64,000 bases of DNA from Actinomycetota bacterium (GCA_016278725.1 JADQBG010000011.1:62001-126000), one strand, 5' to 3'; shown: positions 37,782-47,520, counted from the first letter of the stretch. Program-made: numbers and translations. Notes: generated by a model not told the origin, from the letters alone.

Positions 37782-38666
37782 CTAACCCTTCCTTCCCACG
37801 TCCCGGTGGCGGACCGCCGTGACCACCGCCGGCACCTGTTCCAGCGCGCCCGCAAGCGTCTGAACCAGAGCCACGGAGCGGTGCCGCCCTCCCGTGCAGC
37901 CCACGCCGACCAGGAGCTGCCGCTTCTGCTCGGCCAGGTAAGAAGGGGCCAGATAGGTCAGCAGGTCGACCACGCGCTCGACGAAACCCTGGGTCTGCAC
38001 CATCGACAGCACGTAGTCCTGCACGGGTTCGTCGAGGCCGGTCAAAGGCCGGAGTTCGGGAACCCAATGCGGGTTGGGCAGGAAGCGGGCGTCGAAGACC
38101 ATATCGACCTCGCGGGGCACGCCGTACTTGTAGCCGAAGGACATGAAGGTCATCAGAATCTGATCCTGCAACTCCCCCGCGAGCACGGTCTCCTGGATGT
38201 TCCGGCGCAGGTCGTGCACGTTGAGCGAGGTGGTGTCTATGACCACGTCCGCCCGCTCCCTGAGCTCCGCCAGCATCTCCCGTTCCCGCTGAATCCCCTC
38301 GGCCAGGTTGTCCGAGCCGGTCAGCGGATGGGTCCGGCGGGTCGAGTGAAAGCGCGCCACCAGCGCCTCGTCCGAGGCCTCGAGAAAGACCACCCGGCAA
38401 AGGACGTTCAGCCGGTCGAGTTCCGCCAGCGCCTCGTCCAGATAGGAGAGGCTGTCGCCGGCCCGCGCGTCCAGAACGAGAGCGGCTCGATCGACCTTAC
38501 TGCCGTCCAGGGAAAAGAGTTTCGCCACCTGGGTGAGCATTTGCGGCGGCAGATTGTCGATGCAGAAGTAGCCCATGTCCTCGAAGGTGGCTATCGCCAG
38601 CGACTTGCCCGCGCCGGACAGGCCGCTGATGATGGTCATCTTCAGATCCGTGTTCTCCGCCGTCAA
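37782..38666 (-). CDS. rapZ: RNase adapter RapZ / nucleotide-binding YvcJ family
   Basis: RapZ (294 aa) has a P-loop GLSGAGKS (15-22) and the conserved C-terminal GVGCTGGRHRSVALV. In E. coli it guides RNase E to a small RNA controlling glucosamine-6-phosphate synthesis; in Gram-positives the role of the YvcJ version is less clear. It overlaps ogt by 4 bp. Confidence 0.95.
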   Translation of the reverse strand: MTAENTDLKMTIISGLSGAGKSLAIATFEDMGYFCIDNLPPQMLTQVAKLFSLDGSKVDRAALVLDARAGDSLSYLDEALAELDRLNVLCRVVFLEASDEALVARFHSTRRTHPLTGSDNLAEGIQREREMLAELRERADVVIDTTSLNVHDLRRNIQETVLAGELQDQILMTFMSFGYKYGVPREVDMVFDARFLPNPHWVPELRPLTGLDEPVQDYVLSMVQTQGFVERVVDLLTYLAPSYLAEQKRQLLVGVGCTGGRHRSVALVQTLAGALEQVPAVVTAVRHRDVGRKG

Positions 38667-39202
38667 AGCGCCCCTTCGGCCCGAAGCAGGTCGACCTTGT
38701 AAGAGTCATTCGGACCGTAGCGTCCGGGACTGCCGTCGGACCGGACCACCCGGTGACAGGGAATGACCAGGGGCAGGGGGTTGGCGGCCATGGCCGTGCC
38801 CACCGCCCGGGCGGCTCCCGGGTAACCCGCCTCGCGGGCGAGCGTTCCGTAAGCGATCGTATCCCCGCGGGGAACGGTCAGGAGGGTCCGATAGACCGCC
38901 CGCCGGAAACCCGGCTCCACCACAAGCTCAGGACGAAAGCCGTCGGGCCACCGGGACTCCTCGCCCCGGGCCGCAGCCTCGAGCGCCGCGATCCACGCGG
39001 CCGCCTGCGGGTTCAGCGCGCGGACGCCACCGTTCCCTGCGCCGGCGACAGCAGGCTCCCAATCCGGGCGGTTGCCTGAGGCAACCGCGGCCTCAGTTCT
39101 CGTTCGGGGCAGGGTCACTTCCACGAGTTGTCCCTCGGCAAAAAGGGCCTCGCCGGGTCCCCAAGGAGTACGAAATGGGTGTGTTGCTGTGTTCTTCATC
39201 AT
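38663..39202 (-). CDS. ogt: Methylated-DNA--protein-cysteine methyltransferase
   Basis: This suicide repair protein (179 aa) removes O6-alkyl groups from guanine. The acceptor cysteine is in VIPCHRVV (Cys149), with the Asn-hinge MAANPLPLV before it and SPGRYG after. It sits between uvrC and rapZ, interrupting the usual direct uvrC-rapZ junction; keeping it beside uvrC groups two alkylation and bulky-lesion repair functions. Confidence 0.94.
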   Translation of the reverse strand: MMKNTATHPFRTPWGPGEALFAEGQLVEVTLPRTRTEAAVASGNRPDWEPAVAGAGNGGVRALNPQAAAWIAALEAAARGEESRWPDGFRPELVVEPGFRRAVYRTLLTVPRGDTIAYGTLAREAGYPGAARAVGTAMAANPLPLVIPCHRVVRSDGSPGRYGPNDSYKVDLLRAEGAL

Positions 39203-39208
39203 TCAAGT

Positions 39209-41077
39209 CTACCCCGTCTTGTGAACGAAGTCGTAGACCTCCCGCGCCACCTTCCCGGGCAGTCCGGGCACGGCCTCGAGTTCGTCCCGGGAGGCCGCGA
39301 GAAAGCGCTCGGGGGAGCCAAAATGCAGCAGGATCGCCCGCTTGCGCTTCTCTCCCACTCCCGGCAGGCCGTCGAGGATCGAGGCATGGCCGGCCGAGCG
39401 GCGGCGCGTGCGATGGAAGCTGACGGCGAAGCGATGCGCTTCGTCCCGCAGGCGCTGCAGCAGCAGCAGGGCCGGATCATCGCGCGCGAGCAGCAGGGGA
39501 TCCGGGCGTCCCGGCAGGTACACCTCTTCTTCCCGTTTGGCCAAAGAGATCACCCCCACGGCGGCGTCCAGTCCCAGTTCCTCGAGAACGCCAACGGCCA
39601 CCCCCAACTGCCCCTTGCCTCCGTCGACCACCACCAGATCGGGAACCGATTCGAAGGAGGGATCGTACTTCTCCGGAGCGGTGGCCGCGGCCCGGGCGAA
39701 CCGGCGGAGCAGGGCCTCTCTCATGGCGGCGAAGTCGTCCTGCCCCTCGGACCCCGCGATGGAAAACTTGCGGTAGTCCGCTTTGCGGGGCACCCCGCCC
39801 TCGAAGACCACCATGGAGGCGACGATGTGCTCGGGACCCAGGTTGGAGACGTCGTATCCTTCGATGCGCATAGGCATCCCCGAAAGCCCCAAATGGTCGC
39901 GCAGACCGGTGAGCGCTCCCCAGCGGCGTTCGCGCGAACGCTCGGTGCGCAGGCGTTCGTGCTGCAGGGCGAGGACGGCATTGCGGTCGGCCAACTGCTG
40001 CAGCCGACGCTTGTCGCCCCGCTCGGCCGTCCTCACCGTGACCCGGGAGCCGCGCAGTTCGCTCAGGAATTCGGCGGTCTGCCCGTCCCGCTCCCCCAGC
40101 GCGGGCACGATTATCTCGGGAGGCAGAGTGAGTGCCATGGAGTAGCACTCGGCGAAAAAGCGCTGGAGTACGTCTTCGTCGGACTCGCCTTCCACGTTCT
40201 CGAGGCTGAAACTCCGCCGGTCGCCGAGCACTCCGTCGCGCATCTGAAAGACCTGGACGTTGGCGTTGCCCTCGTCCCGGGCCATGCCCACGATGTCCAC
40301 GCTCCCCATGGCCGACTGCCGCGCGCGCTGGCCCTCCATCACATGGCGAACGGCGTCAAGCCGGTCGCGGTAGAGCGCCGCCCTCTCGAACTCCATTTCC
40401 TCGGAGGCCCGGCGCATACCCGCTTGGAGACCCTGAGCGATCTCCTTTTGCCGGCCGGAAAGAAAGACGATCACCTGATCTATCAGTCTCCGATACTCCT
40501 CCGGGGTGATGTAGCCCGCACAGGGAGCGTCGCAGCGTTTTATCGAGTACTGCAGGCAGGGCGAACCGCTGTGCCGGCCCGGGGTCTTGCCCCGGCATTT
40601 GCGGAAGGGGAAGATGCGGCCCAGTGTGTCCAGAGTCTCCCGGACCTTGGCCGCGTTGGCGTAGGGACCGAAGTAGGCGTTCCCCTTGCGGTGCGGCTGG
40701 CGCGTGAACATCACCCGCGGGAATTCGTCCTCCAGGGTCACCACGATGTATGGGTAAGACTTGTCGTCGCGCAGGCGGATGTTGTAGGGCGGGCGGTGGC
40801 GCTTGATCAGGTTGTCCTCGACGATCAAGGCCTCGGTTTCGTTGGCGGTCACGATCCAGTCGACCGATTCGGCTTTGGCCCCCATCTCGGCCACCTTGAC
40901 CGGGATCCTGCCCCCGGCGCCGCCTCTGGCGGCCGGAATATAGCTGGCCAGGCGTTTCTTCAGCGACAGGGCCTTGCCCACGTAGAGCACTTCGCCGGCG
41001 TCGTCCTTGAACAGGTAGACGCCGGGCAGGTCCGGAGCCCCTTTTATCTGCGTGACAATTTCTTCGCGGCCGGTCAT
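39209..41077 (-). CDS. uvrC: Excinuclease ABC subunit UvrC
   Basis: UvrC (622 aa) makes both incisions around bulky lesions. It has the N-terminal GIY-YIG nuclease domain (LPGVYLFKDDAGEVLYVGKA), a cysteine quartet after it, the UVR domain (EEMEFERAALYRDRL), the RNase H-like endonuclease domain (IEGYDVSNLGPEHIVASMVVF) and C-terminal helix-hairpin-helix motifs (LPGVGEKRKRAILLHFGS). ATG 41077 begins the family-typical GREEIVTQIKGAPDLPGVY but lacks a clear ribosome site. Confidence 0.96.
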   Translation of the reverse strand: MTGREEIVTQIKGAPDLPGVYLFKDDAGEVLYVGKALSLKKRLASYIPAARGGAGGRIPVKVAEMGAKAESVDWIVTANETEALIVEDNLIKRHRPPYNIRLRDDKSYPYIVVTLEDEFPRVMFTRQPHRKGNAYFGPYANAAKVRETLDTLGRIFPFRKCRGKTPGRHSGSPCLQYSIKRCDAPCAGYITPEEYRRLIDQVIVFLSGRQKEIAQGLQAGMRRASEEMEFERAALYRDRLDAVRHVMEGQRARQSAMGSVDIVGMARDEGNANVQVFQMRDGVLGDRRSFSLENVEGESDEDVLQRFFAECYSMALTLPPEIIVPALGERDGQTAEFLSELRGSRVTVRTAERGDKRRLQQLADRNAVLALQHERLRTERSRERRWGALTGLRDHLGLSGMPMRIEGYDVSNLGPEHIVASMVVFEGGVPRKADYRKFSIAGSEGQDDFAAMREALLRRFARAAATAPEKYDPSFESVPDLVVVDGGKGQLGVAVGVLEELGLDAAVGVISLAKREEEVYLPGRPDPLLLARDDPALLLLQRLRDEAHRFAVSFHRTRRRSAGHASILDGLPGVGEKRKRAILLHFGSPERFLAASRDELEAVPGLPGKVAREVYDFVHKTG

Positions 41078-41203
41078 CGGAAAATCTCGGACAACTTTCG
41101 CAGGTGGAGAGAGGGAGAGACGAACCGCTCCGCATCCTGGCCCGTGCCGACTCAACAGGGCAAGCACCGGCGGTCAAATGAGGAGGCGGGAAGCGGCCCG
41201 AGA

Positions 41204-41209
41204 ATTGTA
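41204..41209 (-). promoter_or_regulatory. Candidate -10 box upstream of uvrC
   Basis: TACAAT on the minus strand lies about 127 nt upstream of the uvrC start, downstream of the fabI hairpin. No -35 is obvious. Confidence 0.3.
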
Positions 41210-41220
41210 CCTCAGCCGCG

Positions 41221-41246
41221 GAAAGGGCGCCCACGAGTTGGCGCCC
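41221..41246 (-). terminator. Hairpin downstream of fabI
   Basis: On the minus strand a perfect GGGCGCC/GGCGCCC stem with an 8-nt loop is followed by a short T run (CTTTC), about 100 bp after the fabI stop. Confidence 0.45.
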
Positions 41247-41343
41247 AATAGCCGGCCCCCGCGCAGTACGGACCCGAGACCCGGCGCGCCGGAGGGACAG
41301 CGGGGGAAAAGGCGGCGGGCGGCGCAACCGTTGGGCCGGGAGG

Positions 41344-42135
41344 CTACTCCTCTTCCACCACCGGGGGCACTCCGGTGATGTGGTAGCCGCCGTCGACGTG
41401 CAGCACTTCCCCGGTGATCTGCCTGGTCCAATCGCTGAGGAGCGGCACGGCGGCGTTACCCACCTCTTCGATCGTGGTGTTGCGGCGCAAAGGCGAGTTG
41501 CGGTCGTACCAGTCGAAGATCTTGCGAAAGTCGCCGATCCCCGAGGCGGCCAGCGTGCGAATGGGTCCCGCGGAGATGGCATTCACCCTGATGCCGCTGG
41601 GTCCCAGATCGGCCGCCAGGTAACGCACCGCGGCCTCCAGTCCGGCCTTGGCCACACCCATCACGTTGTAATGAGGGATCGTCCGCTCGGCGCCCAGATA
41701 GGTGAGCGAGACGATACTGCCGCCCTCTCTCATCAGCGGGACGGCGCTGCGGGTGGTGGCCACCAGCGAATATACGGAAACGTCCAACGCCACCCGGAAG
41801 CCCTCGCGCGTCGTGTTGTAGAACTCGCCCGTCAGTTCTTCCTTGTTGGCGTAGGCGATGGCGTGCACCAGGAAGTCGAGCGACCCCCAGCGCTCCCCCA
41901 GAGCCTCGAAGCACCGTTCGATCTCTTCGTCCGAACGGACGTCGCACGAGAGCACGACGTCACTGCCCAACTGCGCCGCAAGCGGCCGCACGCGCTTCTC
42001 GAGCATCTCGCCGGCGTAGGTGAAGCCCAGCTCCGCCCCTTCGCGCCTTGCCGCTTGGGCGATTCCCCAAGCGATGCTGCGTTCGTTGGCCAAACCCATT
42101 ATCAGGCCGCGGCGGCCTTCGAGTAGTCCTGGCAT
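41344..42135 (-). CDS. fabI: Enoyl-ACP reductase FabI
   Basis: FabI (263 aa) performs the last reduction of fatty-acid elongation with NADH. It is an SDR-fold enzyme with the divergent nucleotide motif [13 protein letters not shown] and the FabI catalytic pattern Tyr146, Tyr156 and Lys163 ([11 protein letters not shown]). ATG 42135 has AAGGAGAG upstream; the longer frame adds unrelated residues. It is transcribed alone, divergent from the M42 peptidase gene. Confidence 0.96.
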   Translation of the reverse strand: MPGLLEGRRGLIMGLANERSIAWGIAQAARREGAELGFTYAGEMLEKRVRPLAAQLGSDVVLSCDVRSDEEIERCFEALGERWGSLDFLVHAIAYANKEELTGEFYNTTREGFRVALDVSVYSLVATTRSAVPLMREGGSIVSLTYLGAERTIPHYNVMGVAKAGLEAAVRYLAADLGPSGIRVNAISAGPIRTLAASGIGDFRKIFDWYDRNSPLRRNTTIEEVGNAAVPLLSDWTRQITGEVLHVDGGYHITGVPPVVEEE

Positions 42136-42258
42136 TCTCTCTCCTTCTCCGGGGCGCTCAAGATACCACGACCGCGACGTGTCTTTTGGGAAGCCCGGAG
42201 GGTAGGTAGGTGCAAGAACTTCATCCATCCTGACTATTCAACCGGAGGTCGACCGCGC

Positions 42259-43314
42259 ATGGACCAGCTACGCGAACTGCTCGCCACCTTTGCCAACGCC
42301 CAGGGAGTTTCGGGCTACGAGGACGACATTGCCGGGTTGCTGCAGGAGCACCTGGCGGACCTGACCGACGAAGTGCGCACCGACACGATGGGCAACGTGA
42401 TCGGCACCAGAAACGGTGACGGCCCGAAGATCATGATCGCCGCGCACATGGACGAGATCGGTCTCATGGTCAAGTACATAGACGACAAGGGCTTTCTTCG
42501 TTTCGTGCCGCTCGGAGGGTGGGTCGATCAGATCCTCCTGGGCCAGCGGGTCGTGGTTCAGGGGCGCGAGGGCAACCTGTACGGCGTGGTCGGGTCCAGG
42601 CCCCCCCACATCATGGAGCCCGATGACCGCAAGAAGGTCATCAAACTAAAAGACATGTTCATCGACATCGGGGCTTCGTCCCGGGAAGAAGCCGAAGAAT
42701 TCGGCGTGCAGATTGGCAGCACGATCACCATCGATCGCGATCTACGGCCTCTCAAAGGAAACCTGGTGACCGGAAAGGCATTCGACGACCGCGCCGGGAT
42801 GGCCATGATGGTGGCCGCCATGCGGCGGCTCAAAGACCTGGAGGTGCGCGCCACGGTCTACGCCGTGGGCACCGTCCAGGAAGAGGTGGGGCTGAAGGGC
42901 GCGCGCACCAGCGCCTACGGCTTGGATCCTGACGTGGCGCTGATCTCCGAGGTCACCATCCCCGGCGACCACCCCGGGGTTACCAAGGAAGAGCGCCACG
43001 TGACCATCGGCGGCGGACCGGTGCTGACCGTGGCCGACTCCGACGGGCGCGGAATCCTGGTGCAGCGGAAGGTGATCGACTGGCTGCGCGGCACCGCCGA
43101 CGCCAAAGGAATTTCCTACCAGATGGACGTGGGCAGCGGCGGCACCACCGACGCCACCGCCATTCACCTGGTCAAGACCGGGGTCCCCTCAGGCGTGATC
43201 AGCGTGGCCACCCGCTACATTCATTCGCCCATCGAGGTGCTCAGCCTGGAAGACCTCGACCGAGGCGCTCAGTTGATTGCCGAGGCGGTGATGTCCGCCC
43301 ACGAGCACCTCTAG
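42259..43314 (+). CDS. M42 family metallopeptidase
   Basis: This cytoplasmic dinuclear metal aminopeptidase (351 aa) of the tetrahedral TET/FrvX type has the ligands in AAHMDEIG (His63), AFDDRAG (Asp176) and the catalytic pair in TVQEEVGLKGA (Glu208/Glu209), with TDATAIH near the C-terminus. It would trim peptides, complementing the oligopeptide importer encoded upstream. The ATG is preceded by GGAGGTCG. It is the only plus-strand gene in this part. Confidence 0.95.
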   Translation: MDQLRELLATFANAQGVSGYEDDIAGLLQEHLADLTDEVRTDTMGNVIGTRNGDGPKIMIAAHMDEIGLMVKYIDDKGFLRFVPLGGWVDQILLGQRVVVQGREGNLYGVVGSRPPHIMEPDDRKKVIKLKDMFIDIGASSREEAEEFGVQIGSTITIDRDLRPLKGNLVTGKAFDDRAGMAMMVAAMRRLKDLEVRATVYAVGTVQEEVGLKGARTSAYGLDPDVALISEVTIPGDHPGVTKEERHVTIGGGPVLTVADSDGRGILVQRKVIDWLRGTADAKGISYQMDVGSGGTTDATAIHLVKTGVPSGVISVATRYIHSPIEVLSLEDLDRGAQLIAEAVMSAHEHL

Positions 43315-43329
43315 AAACGGGGGCTTCGG

Positions 43330-44166
43330 TCAGGGCCGCGCGCCGGCCAAATAAGTCAGGAGTTCGGGCACCTCGTCGAAGGTAATCTCCAAATCGGCCC
43401 ACTGAATGAGGTCCTCCGGTGACTCGTCGGAGACCACGGCGACGCTGACCGTGTACGCGTTCGCACTGGAGCGCAGCGCCTCGAGGGCGCGGAAGGCGTC
43501 GATGTCGGTTCGGTCGTCCCCGATGTAGACGGCCGCCCGCAATTGACGGTCCTCGAAGAGGCGCCGCACGGCGGTTCCCTTGTTGATCCCTGTCGGCCGC
43601 AGGTCGACGACTTTGCGCCCGGGCAACATGATCAGATCGCGCTCTTCTGCCTGAAGTTGGGCGGCTTCCAGCACCGCCCGCCAGGCCCGCGGCTCATCGG
43701 GGACACCCCGCGTATGCAGGGCGACGCTCGCGGTCTTGTTCTCGATGCGCACCCCGAGCGCCCGCAGTTCCGGGTTCAGTTCCAGCGCGGCGGTTGCCTC
43801 CTGCACCCTGTCGATGACCTCGGGCGGCACAAGGTAATCGTGCTCGCCGGCGAGCAGCAACTCCATCCCGTGATTGCCCACCACCAGCACTTCATCCAGG
43901 CCGAGCAGCCCGGCAGCGTCGGGCGCGGCTCTCCCCGAAACCGCCGCCACCAAGCGGTAGTGTTCGGTCAGCCGGCGCACCAGCTCACGGGTAGCCTCGG
44001 GAACGAAGGTCTCGTCGGGCCGGGGACGGATGGGCGCGAGCACGCCGTCGACATCGAGGAAGATGCCCGCGGCAGCAGCCCGGCCGATCACCTGATCGAG
44101 TACGCCAAACCGGTGAGGGCCGCCATTGGCACCACTGCCGAACTGCTCATTCCGGGTATCAGCCAT
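43330..44166 (-). CDS. otsB: Trehalose-6-phosphate phosphatase-like HAD hydrolase
   Basis: The protein (278 aa) belongs to the OtsB/T6PP branch of HAD phosphatases: DxD motif FLDVDGVLAPI (Asp38/Asp40), VGNHGMELL, DLRPTGINKG and YIGDDRTDIDAFRAL. It would dephosphorylate trehalose 6-phosphate or a related sugar phosphate, though no otsA is in the window. ATG 44166 has GAGG about 6 nt upstream and overlaps the upstream GalT-like gene by 8 bp, so the two work together in expression. Confidence 0.86.
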   Translation of the reverse strand: MADTRNEQFGSGANGGPHRFGVLDQVIGRAAAAGIFLDVDGVLAPIRPRPDETFVPEATRELVRRLTEHYRLVAAVSGRAAPDAAGLLGLDEVLVVGNHGMELLLAGEHDYLVPPEVIDRVQEATAALELNPELRALGVRIENKTASVALHTRGVPDEPRAWRAVLEAAQLQAEERDLIMLPGRKVVDLRPTGINKGTAVRRLFEDRQLRAAVYIGDDRTDIDAFRALEALRSSANAYTVSVAVVSDESPEDLIQWADLEITFDEVPELLTYLAGARP

Positions 44167-45376
44167 CTTCCGCCTCACGCTCGTCGTGTTCCCGCACCTG
44201 CCGGGCAACCTCATGGGGATCGCGCGTGGTCACCACAAACCCGGTGGTCTCTTCGAAACCCCCGGGCACGTTGACCAGAGAGCGGGGCACCACCTCGGCG
44301 TGCAGGTGGCCGACGGCCTCCCCGCTGCGCAGCGCCACCACGTAGGCGGGCACCCCGCCCAGAAGCGACTCGTAGCGGCGCACGGTCCAGGAGAGCGCCT
44401 CGGCGAAGGCCCACATATCGGGAAGCTCGCCCAGGCGCTCACCCTCCTCGTCAGAGGCGATGACAAAGGTCAAATTGCGGCTGGGCGCCGGGTGCACGGC
44501 GACGCGCACGTCTCCGAAGCGCTTGACCAGCAGATGCGGGTCGCCAATGATGGCGCAAATGGGACACCCTCCCAGCGAACGCCGCTCGCGGAGCGAGCGG
44601 AACAACGGAGGGAAGTCGTCCTGGTCCACCGCGAAGAACTGACTGTGGAAACACTCCAGCGACTGCCCGGAGAGCGGGTTCTTGCCCCCATTGATGAAAG
44701 GAATCGGCACCAGATCGCGGTAGTAAGACCACTCTTCGAGCACCTGCCAGGAGGTCAGCAGCGCCTCGAGGGCCGGGATGGGAAGGGCGCGCTGTTCCCC
44801 GGAGGGATTGTGCTTGAGGACCCCGATATCCATGTCGTGGTACGGCGGCGGCAGGGTCAGCACGAAGCACTCCGCCGCGCTTCCCGACTCGACCAGAATG
44901 GGAACGAAATTGAGGAAGGTGCGCACCAGATAGGGCCGGCCGGGCAGGGTCGCCGGGGTGAAATCACCCTTCCAATCCGGGTGTCTCGTGCGCATCAGGA
45001 TACGGATCGCTTCCCAAGGATCGGGCTCTTCCCCGGGGGGAAGGGAGGCTTCGTACCGGGCGAGGGCGCCGAAGGATTCCCGCTCGGTTTCCACCCGGGG
45101 CCGACCCACCTCGATCTCCCCCGGAGTATCGCTCGTGAATACGTCCTCGGGCTGGGCTTCGATGTAGAAGAGCGTGGGCGGCGTCTGGCCGCTGCAGAAA
45201 GGACAACTTCCGGCCCCGGTGGGCCGCTGCGAGCGGCGCGGGTTCAGCAGCACCTCGTTCCCGCGCAGGGGATCGAACAGCCGGACGTGCTCTCCGCTGC
45301 GGACCTGCACGGGCAGATCGCGGCAGGCGCGGATGCGGGCATCGAGCTTTTCCAGGAACGAATGCTCTAGAATCAT
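44159..45376 (-). CDS. GalT-like HIT-superfamily nucleotidyltransferase
   Basis: This 405-residue protein resembles galactose-1-phosphate uridylyltransferase relatives. It has two zinc-type CxxC pairs (CPFC and CPIC), GHLHAEVVPRS near the C-terminus, and CFHSQ where GalT has HPHxQ, so the second (nucleophilic) His and the Gln are kept but the first His is not. It may act on a different nucleotide sugar or as a phosphorylase. It is paired with otsB. A TATACT box ends 8 nt before ATG 45376, with no Shine-Dalgarno, suggesting a leaderless mRNA. Confidence 0.72.
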   Translation of the reverse strand: MILEHSFLEKLDARIRACRDLPVQVRSGEHVRLFDPLRGNEVLLNPRRSQRPTGAGSCPFCSGQTPPTLFYIEAQPEDVFTSDTPGEIEVGRPRVETERESFGALARYEASLPPGEEPDPWEAIRILMRTRHPDWKGDFTPATLPGRPYLVRTFLNFVPILVESGSAAECFVLTLPPPYHDMDIGVLKHNPSGEQRALPIPALEALLTSWQVLEEWSYYRDLVPIPFINGGKNPLSGQSLECFHSQFFAVDQDDFPPLFRSLRERRSLGGCPICAIIGDPHLLVKRFGDVRVAVHPAPSRNLTFVIASDEEGERLGELPDMWAFAEALSWTVRRYESLLGGVPAYVVALRSGEAVGHLHAEVVPRSLVNVPGGFEETTGFVVTTRDPHEVARQVREHDEREAEDG

Positions 45377-45384
45377 CGCGCGCT

Positions 45385-45390
45385 AGTATA
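45385..45390 (-). promoter_or_regulatory. Candidate -10 box, leaderless galT-like gene
   Basis: TATACT on the minus strand ends 8 nt before the ATG of the GalT-like gene. A -35 element is not evident. Confidence 0.45.
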
Positions 45391-45420
45391 CCTAGGCGGG
45401 CCGGATTTCCACCCGGCGCA

Positions 45421-45452
45421 CAAAGAAAGCGGGCGGCCCTTGGCCCGCCCGC
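45421..45452 (-). terminator. Rho-independent terminator after prpE
   Basis: On the minus strand a GCGGGCGG/CCGCCCGC stem is followed by TTTCTTTG. It lies about 30 bp after the prpE stop. Confidence 0.75.
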
Positions 45453-45481
45453 TCAATCTGCAAACCGCCACCGGTCAGGAG

Positions 45482-47392
45482 TTAGGCCGGGGAGTCCTTC
45501 TTGCCGTACCCCCGTTCGCGTAACACCGAGTCGATCTCCTCGAGGATGGCGGGGTCGTCGATGGTGGATGGGGGCGCAACCGCCTGGCCGTCCGCTATCT
45601 TGCGCATGGTGCCGCGCAGGATCTTGCCGGAACGCGTCTTGGGCAGGCGGGAAACCACCAGCGCTGCCTTGAACGAGGCCACGGCCCCCACCTCTTCCCG
45701 GATCATGCCCACGAGTTCCTTCTCGAGACCGGCAGCATCCCGATCCACGCCGGACTTGAGCACGCAGAGACCCAGCGGTATCTGTCCCTTGAGGTCGTCC
45801 GCGACCCCCAGCACCGCGCACTCGGCCACGTCGGGGTGTTGGGCGATGACCTCTTCCATGCGGCCCGTGGAAAGCCGGTGGCCGGCCACGTTGATCACGT
45901 CGTCCACCCGGCCCATGATGTAGATGTAGCCTTCCTCGTCGATGTAGCCGCCGTCGCCGGTGAAGTAGAAGCCGGGGAAGGCGCTGACGTAGGACTCCAC
46001 AAAGCGAATGTCGTCTTCCCACAGGGTGGGCAGGCAGCCGGGAGGCAGCGGCAGCTTGATGCCGACGATCCCCTCTTGCCCGGGGGGCACGTCCTCGCCC
46101 GATGGGTCGAGAATCTGCACGTTGTAGCCCGGCACCGCCTTGGTCGGCGACCCCGGTTTGATGGGAAAGGGCTCTATGCCCATGCAGTTGGCGGCGATGG
46201 GCCAGCCGCTCTCGGTTTGCCACCAGTGGTCAACCACCGGCACTCCCAGCAGGTCCGACGCCCAGTGATAGGTATCGGGGTCCAAACGTTCCCCCGCCAG
46301 GAAGAGATAATCGAGGCTCGAGATGTCGTACCTCTCGAGGTGTTTACCCTCGCTGTCTTCCTTCTTGATGGCGCGGATGGCGGTGGGCGCGGTGAATAGC
46401 ACCCGTACTTTGTGGTCCTGAATCACCCGCCAGAAGGCGCCGGCATCCGGGGTGCCCACCGGCTTGCCCTCGTAGAGCACCGTGGTGCACCCGTAAAAGA
46501 GTGGTGCATAGACGATGTACGAGTGGCCCACCACCCAGCCCACGTCGGAGGCGGCCCAGTAGACATCGCCGGGCTGCACGTCGTAGACGTTCTTCATCGA
46601 CCAGTGCAGCGCGACCGCATGCCCGCCGTTGTCCCGCACCACGCCCTTGGGCTTGCCCGTCGTACCCGAGGTGTAGAGGATGTAGAGGGGATCGGTGGCC
46701 TCGACCGTGGTGCAGCCCACCGCCTCGGCCTCCGCCATCGCCGACGCCCAGTCGACGTCCCGGTCTTCGGTCATTGCGGCCTGGCACAGGGGCCGCTGCA
46801 GGATCACGCAGTTATCGGGTTTGGATTCCGCCATGCCGATTGCCCGGTCGAGCAGGGGCTTGTACTCGATCACCCGCTTACCCTCGATCCCGCAGGAGGC
46901 GGACACGATCACCTTGGGTTTGGCGTCGTCCACCCGCACGGCGAGCTCGTGGGCGGCGAACCCGCCGAAGACCACGGAGTGTACGGCCCCGAGCCGGGCG
47001 GTCGCGAGCATGGCGATCAAGGCCTCGGGCACCATGGGCATGTAGATCACCACCCGGTCGCCCTTAGTCACACCGAGTCCGGAGAGCACCCCGGCGAAAC
47101 GGGCGACTTCGTCGGTCAACTCGCGGTAGGAGTAGCGCTTGACCTGATCGGTGACCGGGCTGTCGTAGATCAAAGCCACCTGGTCTCCGCGGCCGGACTC
47201 CACGTGGCGGTCCAGCGCGTTGTAGCAGGTGTTCAGCCGGCCGTCGGGGAACCAGCGGTAGAAGGGAGGATTGCGGTCGTCCAGGACGCGGCTCCAGCCG
47301 GCTTCCCAGTCGATGCCCTGCGCGGCTTCCCCCCAGAAGGTTTCCGGATCTTCAATCGACTGCCGGTAGACGTCCTCGTAGCGGTCCCCCAT
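45482..47392 (-). CDS. prpE: Propionyl/acetyl-CoA synthetase (PrpE-like)
   Basis: This AMP-forming acyl-CoA synthetase (636 aa) activates short-chain acids with ATP and CoA. The P-loop YTSGTTGKPKG is at 240-250, and the following VVRDNGGH is closer to propionyl-CoA synthetases than to Acs. WWQTESGWP, YFTGDGGYID and the acetylatable lysine in PKTRSGKILR complete the family motifs. ATG 47392 has GGGGGAG upstream. It is a single-gene unit with a promoter and a terminator. Acetate versus propionate preference is not certain. Confidence 0.9.
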   Translation of the reverse strand: MGDRYEDVYRQSIEDPETFWGEAAQGIDWEAGWSRVLDDRNPPFYRWFPDGRLNTCYNALDRHVESGRGDQVALIYDSPVTDQVKRYSYRELTDEVARFAGVLSGLGVTKGDRVVIYMPMVPEALIAMLATARLGAVHSVVFGGFAAHELAVRVDDAKPKVIVSASCGIEGKRVIEYKPLLDRAIGMAESKPDNCVILQRPLCQAAMTEDRDVDWASAMAEAEAVGCTTVEATDPLYILYTSGTTGKPKGVVRDNGGHAVALHWSMKNVYDVQPGDVYWAASDVGWVVGHSYIVYAPLFYGCTTVLYEGKPVGTPDAGAFWRVIQDHKVRVLFTAPTAIRAIKKEDSEGKHLERYDISSLDYLFLAGERLDPDTYHWASDLLGVPVVDHWWQTESGWPIAANCMGIEPFPIKPGSPTKAVPGYNVQILDPSGEDVPPGQEGIVGIKLPLPPGCLPTLWEDDIRFVESYVSAFPGFYFTGDGGYIDEEGYIYIMGRVDDVINVAGHRLSTGRMEEVIAQHPDVAECAVLGVADDLKGQIPLGLCVLKSGVDRDAAGLEKELVGMIREEVGAVASFKAALVVSRLPKTRSGKILRGTMRKIADGQAVAPPSTIDDPAILEEIDSVLRERGYGKKDSPA

Positions 47393-47440
47393 CTTGTGAC
47401 TCCCCCGGTTTCATCTAGTGTGACGGATTCAAGTCCCGGA

Positions 47441-47469
47441 ATCTTAAGAGCGGGCTCGAAGGCTTTCAA
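47441..47469 (-). promoter_or_regulatory. Candidate sigma70 promoter for prpE
   Basis: TTGAAA (47469-47464), a 17-bp spacer and TAAGAT (47446-47441) lie on the minus strand about 49 nt upstream of the prpE ATG. Confidence 0.5.
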
Positions 47470-47520
47470 CGAGAAGACGATTAACGGACCGAATGGTAGG
47501 ACCACCGGTCGCGGCTTTCT

